Part shown: piece after piece, positions 17,620-25,746 of the stretch
How the letters are laid out: every line of letters starts with the position of its first letter
Numbering within the stretch: the stretch's first letter is position 1
NCBI RefSeq assembly: GCF_000425045.1
Contig: NZ_AULA01000011.1
Coordinates: forward strand, 1 to 60,245
Length of the DNA: 60,245 nucleotides
Direction of reading: 5' to 3'
Source: Acidaminococcus intestini DSM 21505
GTDB taxonomy: Bacteria; Bacillota; Negativicutes; Acidaminococcales; Acidaminococcaceae
The notes under the pieces: generated by a model
Seen by the model: the letters and a program-made list of their open reading frames with translations, nothing else
Databases searched by the model: none
What the model was told of the DNA's origin: nothing
Program-made: the position numbers and the translations under genes

Positions 17620-18264
17620 ATGAAAGCCGTTCATACGCCTTTTTCCATTGTAAAAGAAAATGCTTATGTCCCAGGCTGCACGGTTTCGCAGCAGCTTCTT
17701 ATGGGACCTTCAGCTGCCTTTCACGCGTTTTCCCTTGCGCCCCGTACGGATATCAGTCCAGAGACCTATGCCTATCCTAAGCTCCTGACGGTACTTGATG
17801 GGGCCATGACGGTCCAAGCGGGCCGCACCGCGTTTTTCCTTTCCCAAGGGAATAGTCTCATTGTTCCTCTTGGTGTTGCTTTTGGCGTCCACACAGAAAG
17901 CGGTGCGATTTATACCGAACTATCGACAAAGGAGGATCTCATCATGAATCTTGAGGCTGGTCAATTATTTGTATTCAAGGACCTTGTCCCGACAGAAGCG
18001 GGAAAGATTGTCAATCGTGACGTTGTTTCGTCGCCCCATATGAAACTGGCTCTCATGGGCTTTGGTGAAGGGACGGGCCTTACGGAACACGCGGCTCCCG
18101 GAAAGGCCCTTGTCATGGCCCTTGAAGGGAAAGCTGTCATCACCTATGAAGGAACGGACCATCTCATTTCTGCTGGTGAAAGCTTCGTTTTTGATAAAGG
18201 CGGCCGTCATGCGGTTACGGCACAGGGCCCTTTCAAGATGGCGCTGTTATTGGTGCTTGATTGA
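17620..18264 (+). CDS. Two-cupin-domain protein
   Basis: 214 residues forming two cupin barrels. The first (about 30-100) has AMTVQAGRTAFFLSQGNSLIVPLGVAF. The second (about 140-212) has EHAAPGKALVMALEGKAVITYEGTD and GESFVFDKGGRHAV. The second barrel keeps only some of the histidines that usually bind metal (EHAAPGKAL and GGRHAV), so catalysis is uncertain and a ligand-sensing or storage role is possible. GAAAGGAGG precedes ATG 17620. The gene stands alone and ends at a strong bidirectional terminator shared with the M48 protease gene. Confidence 0.75.
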   Translation: MKAVHTPFSIVKENAYVPGCTVSQQLLMGPSAAFHAFSLAPRTDISPETYAYPKLLTVLDGAMTVQAGRTAFFLSQGNSLIVPLGVAFGVHTESGAIYTELSTKEDLIMNLEAGQLFVFKDLVPTEAGKIVNRDVVSSPHMKLALMGFGEGTGLTEHAAPGKALVMALEGKAVITYEGTDHLISAGESFVFDKGGRHAVTAQGPFKMALLLVLD

Positions 18265-18370
18265 GAAAGCCTTTCGCCTTGCAGTGAGGAGGCGGTGCCG
18301 CTGTCATGAGCATGACCGGCATAGGCGGCCCGCTCATGACGGGAAACTCGTCCTGTGTGGGTTTCTTCAA

Positions 18371-18437
18371 AATGCAAAACACGGCCCAAGGAGTGCATGA
18401 ATCGCGCTCCTTGGGCCGTGTTTTGCATTTTTTTATG
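18371..18437. terminator. Strong bidirectional terminator between cupin and M48 genes
   Basis: TGCAAAACACGGCCCAAGGAG pairs with its exact complement 18408-18428 over an 11-base loop and runs into T residues. It serves the convergent cupin and protease genes. Before it, 18290-18350 holds a smaller palindrome around GGCCGCTCATGA-like sequence. Confidence 0.92.
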
Positions 18438-18467
18438 GATTCGGTCTGGCGTGGCCGAGGGGCAGCC

Positions 18468-19376
18468 TTATTCCGCTTGCTCTGCGTCCCTGCCTTCTAC
18501 CTGGGTCACAAGTTCCCTTAGTTTTTCGAGCCGCTTTCGTGTCACAGGGTGATCGGACCATAGGCGGCCAAAAAATCCGGAGTCGTCAGCACCGCCGCCC
18601 GATATGTCAAAGAGGGCGTTATGGAGCTCGACGCCGTAGCCGATTTCAAAGGCGTACCTGTCGGCGGCATATTCGTCCTGCCTTGCTTTGACAAGCCGGA
18701 GCAGGTGGAGCGGGAAATTCATGGTAAAGCTCAAGGCCTGGATCCACAAGTTGCAGAAAAAGACCATGAGGGAAATGAGTAGGCCCAAGATGGGGATGAT
18801 GAGAAAGATGCGGAGCATAAAGACGATGGCCCGGTAGATGCCACTGACGAAGGTAATGGGAAGATTCATGCCGTAGCTTAAGAGCAGCCACTGCGTATGG
18901 TGATAATGGAGGTGACCCAATTCATGGGCGAGGACACCGCTCACCTCGTCCATGGGAAGCTGGTCAAGGAGCCCCTTAAAGACGACGATATGATGGTCGC
19001 CAAAAGCATAGGCGTTGAGCTCTGCCGTGTCTTGGATATAGAGCGTAAAGTCACTGCGCCGAAGGCCCGCTTTTTGGAGCACTGGGTCAAGGCAGGCTTC
19101 GATGTAGGCAAGATCATCGCCTTTGGCTCTGCGCGCGCCGTTTACATGGAGAAGGATGGACTGGAAAAAGGAAAAACGGCTCAAAAGGGCAGGAATGATG
19201 AGGCAGAGGGCAAGAAGCAAGGTCACATCCTGACTGGTGAGGCCACCTGTGTGCAGGGGGCGGAACCATGTGGAGGGCGTAAAAATGACAAGAGCCTGGA
19301 TAATGAAATATAGATGCACGACGAGCATGACGTAGTCGATGGCAAACTGGATCAGGAAGAGGAGAAAACTGATCAT
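18468..19376 (-). CDS. M48-family membrane metalloprotease
   Basis: 302-residue zinc protease resembling HtpX/Ste24-type enzymes that act on membrane or secreted proteins. Zinc ligands are the two histidines of HELGH (LAHELGHLHYHH) and the glutamate of DEYAADRYAFE further on. Two N-terminal helices and a hydrophobic pair between the motifs anchor it in the membrane. ATG 19376 is preferred, with AGGAG nine bases before it; a GTG four codons upstream would sit directly on that site. The gene is alone, convergent with the cupin gene. Confidence 0.88.
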   Translation of the reverse strand: MISFLLFLIQFAIDYVMLVVHLYFIIQALVIFTPSTWFRPLHTGGLTSQDVTLLLALCLIIPALLSRFSFFQSILLHVNGARRAKGDDLAYIEACLDPVLQKAGLRRSDFTLYIQDTAELNAYAFGDHHIVVFKGLLDQLPMDEVSGVLAHELGHLHYHHTQWLLLSYGMNLPITFVSGIYRAIVFMLRIFLIIPILGLLISLMVFFCNLWIQALSFTMNFPLHLLRLVKARQDEYAADRYAFEIGYGVELHNALFDISGGGADDSGFFGRLWSDHPVTRKRLEKLRELVTQVEGRDAEQAE

Positions 19377-19558
19377 GAAGGAACCCACTCCTATCGTGAT
19401 GGATTTTTCCCATTATAGCATAGAAAGAGGGACCTTTTATCCTCTCGGAACCATTTTGCTTTTCTTTCGGGAATGTTCGTTTTAAAAAGACAAAATTAAG
19501 CTATGTTGTTAGTAAGTTTACAAAATGCTATCGGATAGAGAAAATATAAAATATTTTG

Positions 19559-19586
19559 TTGACACATTCCAATTCTGTGGTATACT
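19559..19586 (+). promoter_or_regulatory. Promoter of the T-box/TRAP operon
   Basis: TTGACA at 19559-19564 and TATACT at 19581-19586, 16 bases apart, directly before the T-box leader. This is the best housekeeping-type promoter in the window. Confidence 0.85.
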
Positions 19587-19599
19587 TGCGTCAATACAA

Positions 19600-19837
19600 T
19601 TTTTACAAGCAAAAGGTAATGATCAGGAATAGCATGAACGATGAAGCTAAGAGAGCTGCCGGGTGATGCGAGGCAGTGCGGATAGGGCATGCTTCTCACC
19701 TGTAAACCCCTTATCTGAAGGGCCGCGTCCCCTAGGGTAAGGCGCTATGGATGCGTTATAAGGCCAAGAGTACAATGGTAGGGTGGTACCGCGAACCAAC
19801 GCCCCTGCTGGAGAAGATCCAGCAGGGGTTATTTTTA
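19600..19837 (+). promoter_or_regulatory. T-box riboswitch leader controlling a TRAP transporter
   Basis: The T-box hallmark AGGGTGGTACCGCG lies at 19780-19793, where the TGGT would pair with the ACCA end of an uncharged tRNA (discriminator base A). Upstream is a Stem I region with AGAGAG, a CTGCC/GGCAG stem around GGGTGATGCGA, and outer arms AGCATG/CATGCT. Downstream is a terminator CCCCTGCTGGA/TCCAGCAGGGG with T run (19802-19837). The specifier codon could not be fixed by eye. CTC (Leu), just after the CATGCTT arm at about 19695, fits a discriminator A, but other readings are possible. The leader ends 61 bases before dctP. Confidence 0.9.
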
Positions 19838-19897
19838 TGTTGCAACTATGGATACAGTATACAGCGGCCTTGCCAGTGTGGAACAAGGAGGAAAACG

Positions 19898-20923
19898 ATG
19901 AAAACGAGGAAGATGATGAAAGTGATGACGGCAGCCTGTCTGGCGGTCCTGATGACAGCCTTTGCGGGGTGCGGCAAAAAGGAAGCAGCCACAAGCGGTC
20001 AAGGCGGCAAGATCGAGTACAAGCTTGCCTATCATCTGCCAGCGGACCATCCCCTGGCAAAGGGTGTCGAATCCTTTATCCAGAAGGTGAAGGAAAAGAC
20101 CCATGGCGAGGTGACGATTACGGCCTATCCGGCAGGGCAGCTCTATAACGACAAGAGCATGAACGATGCCATCATGACAGGCGGTGTCGATATGGGCCTT
20201 AATACGGTGGGTCGCTGGGCGACGGTGGTGCCTGCTATGGAAGTCTTTGATGTGCCCTTTGTATTTCCTAGCTACGAAAAAATCGATCAGGCCATCGATG
20301 GAGGCATGGGCAGGACCCTTGCTGATGAACTGGCGAAAAAGCATGTCAAGGTCGTCTATTGGGCGGACTACGGTTTCGTCCAGTTTGCCAATAACAAGAA
20401 GCCTATCCAAAAGCCGCAAGATTTTGAGGGCCTGAAGATCCGTGGTTACAGCGAAATTGCGTCGGAAACCATCAAGGCCCTCGGCGCATCGCCCGTGACC
20501 ATGGGTTCTGCAGAAGTCTATATGGCTATGCAGCGTGGCACCATTGATGGACAAAGTTCCGGCACGAGCGCCATGCGGGACCGCAAAATCCACGAAGTGG
20601 CCAAGTATCTCACCGTGACGAACCATGCATCGCCGGAATTCATTCTCGCCATGAACGACCGCTCCTTTGCCAAGATGAGTAAGGAGCAGCAGGATGCCTT
20701 TATGGAAGCGGCGAAGGAAGTGCAGGAAGAGACCCGAAAAAATGCGAAGGCCATGGATGAAAAGGGACTGGCGGACCTCAAGGCCAAAGGCATGGAAATC
20801 TACGTAGTCCCTGAAGATGAACTGATTGCTTGGCGCAAGGCGACAAAGTCCGTTTGGGATACGTTCCTGAAGCATACGGGTTCGATTGGCAAAACGGTCC
20901 TTGATATGGCCGTAAAAGTCTAA
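19898..20923 (+). CDS. dctP: TRAP transporter substrate-binding lipoprotein (DctP family)
   Basis: 341-residue extracytoplasmic solute-binding protein of a tripartite (TRAP) carrier. It has an N-terminal lipoprotein signal with lipobox AFAGC, so it is probably membrane-anchored outside the cell. The family's ligand-contact arginine lies in FEGLKIRGYSEIASETIKALGASPVTM, with YMAMQRGTIDGQSSG after it. AAGGAGG precedes ATG 19898. It is the first gene behind the T-box and shares an operon with dctQ and dctM. TRAP systems usually take carboxylates. Control by uncharged tRNA suggests an amino acid, keto acid or other amino-acid-related substrate here. Confidence 0.93.
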   Translation: MKTRKMMKVMTAACLAVLMTAFAGCGKKEAATSGQGGKIEYKLAYHLPADHPLAKGVESFIQKVKEKTHGEVTITAYPAGQLYNDKSMNDAIMTGGVDMGLNTVGRWATVVPAMEVFDVPFVFPSYEKIDQAIDGGMGRTLADELAKKHVKVVYWADYGFVQFANNKKPIQKPQDFEGLKIRGYSEIASETIKALGASPVTMGSAEVYMAMQRGTIDGQSSGTSAMRDRKIHEVAKYLTVTNHASPEFILAMNDRSFAKMSKEQQDAFMEAAKEVQEETRKNAKAMDEKGLADLKAKGMEIYVVPEDELIAWRKATKSVWDTFLKHTGSIGKTVLDMAVKV

Positions 20924-20943
20924 GGAAGGGAGGGGCGAAGTCC

Positions 20944-21465
20944 ATGCAATCTATCTTTGCTGTCTATAACAGGATCCTTGAAAAAGTGACAAATTTTACA
21001 GCCGTCCTTGCGGGCATCCTGCTCTTTGTCCCTGTTTTCTCGATTTTTTATGAAGTCGTATCTCGCGGGCTTTTCAATGAACCGACGGAATGGGCCACGG
21101 AGCTATCTACCTACTGCGTCCTCATGGCGGGATTTTTAGGCATGGGGGAAGCCCTGGCCCGGGGTCGCCATATCCATGTTGATATGATGATTTCCCATTT
21201 GCCTCAAAAGACAAATGAAGTCCTGCGCATGGCCGTCTCTATCATTTGCATGATTTTTACAGTCATTTTCTGCTATACATCGGCCCAAATGGTCTATACA
21301 TCCTATGACCTTGACATGGTGGCGGCAAGTACGCTGCGCATGCCCTTGTGGATTCCCCAGCTGTCCATGCCCATTGGGATCGGGGTCCTGTTCCTGCAGT
21401 TTGTCCGCCTCTTTGGCGAATCCGTTCTGGCCTACCGTAACGAGAAAGGAGGAAAGGCCGCATGA
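20944..21465 (+). CDS. dctQ: TRAP transporter small permease (DctQ family)
   Basis: 173-residue membrane protein with four helices, the usual size for the small TRAP permease that pairs with DctM. The recognisable DctQ block is SRGLFNEPTEWATELSTYC, followed by GMGEALARGRHIHVDM. It starts 20 bases after dctP with GGGAGG as ribosome site, and its last bases overlap the dctM start (ATGA), so the two permease subunits are probably made in equal amounts. Confidence 0.92.
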   Translation: MQSIFAVYNRILEKVTNFTAVLAGILLFVPVFSIFYEVVSRGLFNEPTEWATELSTYCVLMAGFLGMGEALARGRHIHVDMMISHLPQKTNEVLRMAVSIICMIFTVIFCYTSAQMVYTSYDLDMVAASTLRMPLWIPQLSMPIGIGVLFLQFVRLFGESVLAYRNEKGGKAA

Positions 21466-22739
21466 TTGTCATCTTTACCTTTGCCTTACTGGTGCTTCTT
21501 GCCATTGGCGTTCCTGTGGCCTTTTCCTTGGGTGCGTCGGGTCTTTTGGGCATGGTGCTTTTTATGCCCGGTGACGGCGCCCTGGAGCAAATTCCCATCC
21601 TGGCCTATAAGGCTCTCGATGATTTTGTCCTCTGCGCCGTGCCGCTTTACATCCTCATGAGCGCCATTTTGCTCAAGGGAAAGGTCGGGGAAGACCTTTT
21701 TGACCTGGGCAATAAGTGGCTGCGGCATCTGCCCGGCGGCCTTGGCATTGCGACGATTGTCGCCTGCGGCATCTTTGCCGCGATTACAGGTTCCAGTGTG
21801 GCCTGCGCGGTCACAGTCGGAGCCATTGCCATTCCGGAAATGCTGAAACGGGGCTATGACCGGTCCGTTGTACTGGGCGCCGTGGCCGGCGGCGGAACGC
21901 TGGGTATCCTCATTCCGCCGTCCATTCCCATGATCCTTTATGGGTCCATTACGGGTGAATCCATTGGCCAGCTTTTTATGAGTGGTGTCCTTCCCGGCGT
22001 GCTCATGACGGTCTTTTTCATTTTTATCGTCGTCTACCGCTCCCGTCATTTGAAGCTTGAAAAAAAGGCGCCCCTTTCCGAACGCTTTGCTGCCCTGAAA
22101 GGGTCCATTTGGGGACTGCTCCTTCCTGTCATCGTTGTGGGCGGCATCTATACGGGGGCTTTTACGCCGACGGAAGCAGCTGCTGTCGGTACGGTCTATG
22201 CCCTTTTCATCACCTTTGTGATTTACCGGACCCTTTCCGTAAAGGACCTGCCGGGCATTCTCATGGAGACGGTGGGAACGTCGGCCATGATCTTTGCCAT
22301 TATGATCGGTGCGTCCCTCTTTGGCTTTGTTCTCACCATTTTGCAGGTGCCCCAAGCCCTTACGATGATGGTTGCCGAAGTGGAAGTGAGCCGCTGGGTC
22401 TTTTTCATTCTGATCAATCTGCTCCTGCTCTTTTTGGGCTGCATCCTTGAAACCGTCTCTATTATCTTTATCACGGTGCCCATCTTATACCCCATCATCA
22501 AACAGTTGGGTTTTGATCCCATTTGGTTCAATGTCGTGATGCAGATCAACATGGAAATGGCCCTTATCACGCCGCCCGTAGGCATGAACCTTTTTGTCCT
22601 CAAAGGCGTCAGTCCCGAGAGCCGCATGGAAGACATCATCCGCGGCGTCATTCCCTATATCGGTGTCATGGCGGTAGAAATCCTCTTCCTCTGCTTTGTT
22701 CCAGAACTTGCTACGTGGCTTCCAAGTGTCGTTAAATAA
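21462..22739 (+). CDS. dctM: TRAP transporter large permease (DctM family)
   Basis: 425-residue membrane protein with about 12 helices that forms the sodium-dependent transport channel of the TRAP system. Typical blocks are IAAITGSSVACAVTVGAIAIPEM and GGGTLGILIPPSIPMILYG (split here over residues 100-170), and the C-terminal ITPPVGMNLFVLKGV. The start overlaps dctQ by four bases. Length and motifs are complete. Confidence 0.93.
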   Translation: MIVIFTFALLVLLAIGVPVAFSLGASGLLGMVLFMPGDGALEQIPILAYKALDDFVLCAVPLYILMSAILLKGKVGEDLFDLGNKWLRHLPGGLGIATIVACGIFAAITGSSVACAVTVGAIAIPEMLKRGYDRSVVLGAVAGGGTLGILIPPSIPMILYGSITGESIGQLFMSGVLPGVLMTVFFIFIVVYRSRHLKLEKKAPLSERFAALKGSIWGLLLPVIVVGGIYTGAFTPTEAAAVGTVYALFITFVIYRTLSVKDLPGILMETVGTSAMIFAIMIGASLFGFVLTILQVPQALTMMVAEVEVSRWVFFILINLLLLFLGCILETVSIIFITVPILYPIIKQLGFDPIWFNVVMQINMEMALITPPVGMNLFVLKGVSPESRMEDIIRGVIPYIGVMAVEILFLCFVPELATWLPSVVK

Positions 22740-22804
22740 TAGGCGCTGCCTTTTCTTCCGTGATATAATAAGAGGGAAAGAACAAGCACTCACAGAGGGG
22801 AGAG

Positions 22805-23452
22805 ATGGTCATGCTGTCATTTGAAAAGGAACGGAACCGCAAAGTAGCGGAAAAAGTGATCAAGGGACTCCAAAGCCGCAATATGGAAGGCTATTTTGTA
22901 GAAACAAAGGACGAAGCCCTAGGCCTTGCTTTGGACCTGATTCCCAAAGGTTCAAGCGTCAGCTGGGGCGGGACCTATTCCATTGAGGAAATCGGACTCA
23001 AGGAAGCCCTGATCCAGGGGCAGTACACGGTTTATAACCGGGATACGAAAAAGACGCCCGAAGAAAAGCGGGAGATGATGCTGAAAGCCCACAGCTGCGA
23101 TACCTTTCTATCAAGTACGAATGCCATTACGGAAGATGGCGTCCTTGTGAACCTTGACGGGAATTCGAACCGCGTTTCCTGCATTGCCTACGGTCCGAAG
23201 CAGGTCCTTATGATTGTCGGTATGAACAAGGTGACAAAGGATGTGGAACATGCTGTCTATCGGGTCAGGAACGTTGCGGCCCCAATCAATGCCCAGCGCT
23301 TCCCAAATGGAAAGACTCCGTGCAAGGTGAATGGAGCCTGTGCCGACTGCAAGTCGCCTGATACCATTTGCTGCAATCTCCTTGTGACGCGCTTTTCCCA
23401 GGAAAAAGGCCGGATCAAGGTAATCTTGGTGAATGAGGCGCTTGGGTTTTAG
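22805..23452 (+). CDS. LUD-domain protein (LutC/DUF162-like)
   Basis: 215-residue soluble protein of the LUD family, related to the LutC part of lactate oxidation systems and to stand-alone proteins of unproven function. Family features are VSWGGTYSIEEIGLKEAL near residue 53 and the TEDGVLVNLDGNSNRVS block. The C-terminal GKTPCKVNGACADCKSPDTICC holds five cysteines and could bind an iron-sulfur cluster or another metal. It follows dctM after 65 bases with its own TATAAT-like element (22764-22769), so it may belong to the TRAP operon or be transcribed alone. A role in oxidising a hydroxy acid imported by the TRAP system is plausible but unproven. Confidence 0.8.
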   Translation: MVMLSFEKERNRKVAEKVIKGLQSRNMEGYFVETKDEALGLALDLIPKGSSVSWGGTYSIEEIGLKEALIQGQYTVYNRDTKKTPEEKREMMLKAHSCDTFLSSTNAITEDGVLVNLDGNSNRVSCIAYGPKQVLMIVGMNKVTKDVEHAVYRVRNVAAPINAQRFPNGKTPCKVNGACADCKSPDTICCNLLVTRFSQEKGRIKVILVNEALGF

Positions 23453-24410
23453 GGCGGAGCATACATCGCTCCGATTCCCCATAAGGGTGTGCCCCCATTG
23501 TTTGCTTCCTGATCTTAACGAGGTAATGGAGGATGACGATACGTCATCTGAACCGAATTCGCAAAAAGCACTTGGAAGAAAAGACCGGAACGTCGGGCAA
23601 GAACCGCCCTCCTCATCCACCACCCACGTCCGCAAGCAAGCCTTTTTGGTGGATACCCCGTCTTGGTAAGGCGGAACGGCTTTCGCCGTTTCCAAGGCGA
23701 AAAAACGAAGGGAAAAACGCAGAGCCAAAAGACCATAACGCAAAAGATTGTAAGGCAAAAGAACACAAGGTAAGCCCAAAACCGAACGTAGAGATAGGTT
23801 CGGTTTTGGGCTCTTATCTTATATTCGGTTTTTGTAAGAAGCGGGTCTTTTTGAAACGTAGGAAGCACAATGGCAGTTGCTGGAACGTCCTTCGACCGGT
23901 CTTTTCCCTTAGAACTCGATGCGCAGCATCGATCCGCCTTTGCCAAGGCGGGGGACCGAAACGGCCAGCCTTACGTATTTAAAATTAAAGGCTGGCCGTT
24001 TTGGTGGTGGATGAGGAATGCCAGTGAGGTATCCTTGCGAGCGGTTAGCGAGGCAGATTCGCCCGGAGTTTCGAAGGACGCTTTTAAAGCGATAGCGGAA
24101 GTCTGAGAAACATGTCCCTGGGCGAATTAAGTTTGGACCCGTCCCCCGTTAGGGGGCGGTTTGGGTCCGGCGTCACATGTGCCAATGAGTGCCTTAAAAG
24201 ACCATAGCGCACGGCGCCAAACCACCCTCCTCATCCACCACCCACGCCCGCAAGCAAGCCTTTTCGGTGGATACCTCGCCTTGGTAAGGCGGAACGGCTT
24301 TCGCCGTTTCCAAGGCGAAAAAACGAAGGGAAAAACGCAGAGCCAAAAGATCATAACGCAAAAGATTGTAAGGCAAAAACACGGAGGCAAAAGATTGTAA
24401 GAGAGCGGAT
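23453..24410 (+). repeat. Mosaic intergenic repeat, copy 3 with internal duplication
   Basis: Nearly 1 kb with no convincing gene. It opens four bases behind the LUD stop codon with head hairpin CGGAGC-atacatc-GCTCCG. It holds the GCCCAAAACCGAAC/GTTCGGTTTTGGGC stem (23774-23811) and the GATGCGCAGCATC stem. A copy-specific hairpin (GGCCAGCCTT/AAGGCTGGCC, 23963-23998) comes next, then the TTTGGTGGTGGATGAGG block and the GTCCCCCGTTAGGGGG hairpin region. A segment of about 150 bases at 23607-23758 recurs almost unchanged at 24226-24376, and again at 30166-30320. Confidence 0.78.
23773..23812 (+). repeat. Conserved GCCCAAAACC-type hairpin (example copy)
   Basis: AGCCCAAAACCGAAC pairs perfectly with GTTCGGTTTTGGGCT around a ten-base loop. 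Counterparts occur at about 3266-3306 (minus), 30331-30368, 41729-41768 and 48361-48398. In each, the outer GCCC/GGGC is kept while inner positions vary, mostly with pairing maintained. The trailing CTCTTATCTT is only moderately T-rich. Confidence 0.75.
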
Positions 24411-24523
24411 CATCTTTTCAATATCTTGTTGTGTGGCAGCCGATCCCCTTCTTTTTCTTCGCAATTTCCCCTGAAATAATGTACAATGGTACTGACCATT
24501 GTCGTTTAAAGGAGCCAGTCATC

Positions 24524-25723
24524 ATGACCATCCCGCCCTGTTTTTCTTTCTTGAAAAAAATTTCGCGTTTTCCCTGGCCCCTGCGCCAAGGAGCGCTCCT
24601 TTTTGCTTTTACGGCCTTTGTCATCCTACCCGGCACGGCAGAACCTAAAAAGGAGCTGCCGCCGCTCCTCAAGGTTCACGAGGCGGAAATCGCCATTGGC
24701 TTGTTGCAAAGGGAAGACCTTCCCCTGCACGATTCTTATGCACTGCAGCAGAAACTTCCTGCAAGGATTGCCGTCGTAACACAGGAAAGACCGGTACCGC
24801 CAAAGGAAGAGCCGCCGCAAAAGACGGTTACGGTCCTTACCATTTCCGCAGCAGGGGACTGCACCCTTGGAACGGATGAGTCCTTTGGCTATGAAGGGAC
24901 GTTTCCCGCTTCCTATGACGCGGCCAATGGGGATGCATCGGTCTTTTTGAAGGGCGTAGCGTCAATCTTTGCCCATGATGATCTCACCCTTGTCAATATG
25001 GAGGGAGCTCTGACAGAAAGTACGGACCGGCAGGACAAGACCTTTGCTTTTAAAGGAAAGGCCGACTATGTGCGGGTTCTTACGGAAGGCAGCGTCGAAG
25101 CAGCGACCCTTGCCAATAATCACAGCTATGACTATGGGAATGAAGGCTATTGGGATACGTTCGGCACCTTAGGAAAGGCTGGCGTCATGCCCTTTGGCTA
25201 CGAAGAAAGCCCCGTCATGCTCATCAAGGGCATTCCCGTTGGCCTTATTGGTATCAACGACCTTACGGGCGGCGCGGAGACACAGCTCATTGCGGAACTG
25301 GAAAAAGTGAAGCGAAAGGGCGCCCGTCTCATCATCTGCTATTTCCACTGGGGAACGGAGCTTGAGCCCTATGCCGACGAGAACCAGCGCGATCTTGCCC
25401 ATCTTGCCATCGACCACGGCGCTCATTTGGTTCTGGGTGCCCATCCCCACATTGTGCAGGGAACGGAGACCTATAAAGGGCGGCGCATCATCTACAGTCT
25501 GGGAAATTTCTGCTTCGGCGGCAACAGCAATCCCCGTGACAAAGATGCCCTCATTTACCAGGAACGCTTTGCCTTTGAAGATGGGTACCTTCATGGTTCT
25601 GATGGCGGCACGCTCATTGCCTGCCGCATTTCCTCGACACCTTATTATAATGACTATCGGCCTGTTCTTTATGAGGGGGCCGAAAAGGAACGGGTCCTTC
25701 AAAAGATTGCGGACCGGTCCTAA
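24524..25723 (+). CDS. CapA-family phosphoesterase-like protein (PGA_cap domain)
   Basis: 399-residue protein with an N-terminal hydrophobic anchor followed by a linker and a CapA-type metallophosphoesterase domain from about residue 105. Motifs seen are AAGDCTLG, VNMEGALTES, TLANNHSYDYG, CYFHWGTE and LGAHPHIVQG, all standard for this family. CapA proteins take part in poly-gamma-glutamate export in bacilli, but most family members outside capsule operons have no proven role. No capB or capC is nearby. ATG 24524 has AAAGGAG before it; the frame is open about 30 codons further upstream without a better start. It precedes a tightly packed five-gene run. Confidence 0.85.
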   Translation: MTIPPCFSFLKKISRFPWPLRQGALLFAFTAFVILPGTAEPKKELPPLLKVHEAEIAIGLLQREDLPLHDSYALQQKLPARIAVVTQERPVPPKEEPPQKTVTVLTISAAGDCTLGTDESFGYEGTFPASYDAANGDASVFLKGVASIFAHDDLTLVNMEGALTESTDRQDKTFAFKGKADYVRVLTEGSVEAATLANNHSYDYGNEGYWDTFGTLGKAGVMPFGYEESPVMLIKGIPVGLIGINDLTGGAETQLIAELEKVKRKGARLIICYFHWGTELEPYADENQRDLAHLAIDHGAHLVLGAHPHIVQGTETYKGRRIIYSLGNFCFGGNSNPRDKDALIYQERFAFEDGYLHGSDGGTLIACRISSTPYYNDYRPVLYEGAEKERVLQKIADRS

Positions 25724-25746
25724 CGAAAAAGAAATGAAGTGATTGT

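Noticed and set aside
20944-22739. C4-dicarboxylate specificity of the TRAP system
   Set aside because: Family name alone suggests it, but the T-box argues for an amino-acid-related substrate; substrate left open.
23433-24400. Frames of up to 220 codons around 23.1-24.4 kb
   Set aside because: They overlap the LUD gene antisense or repeat modules; stretches such as GRGWWMRR recur because the DNA repeats, not because a protein is conserved.
23453-24410. CRISPR array
   Set aside because: Repeated segments are long, few and irregularly spaced, without uniform spacers; no cas genes in the window.
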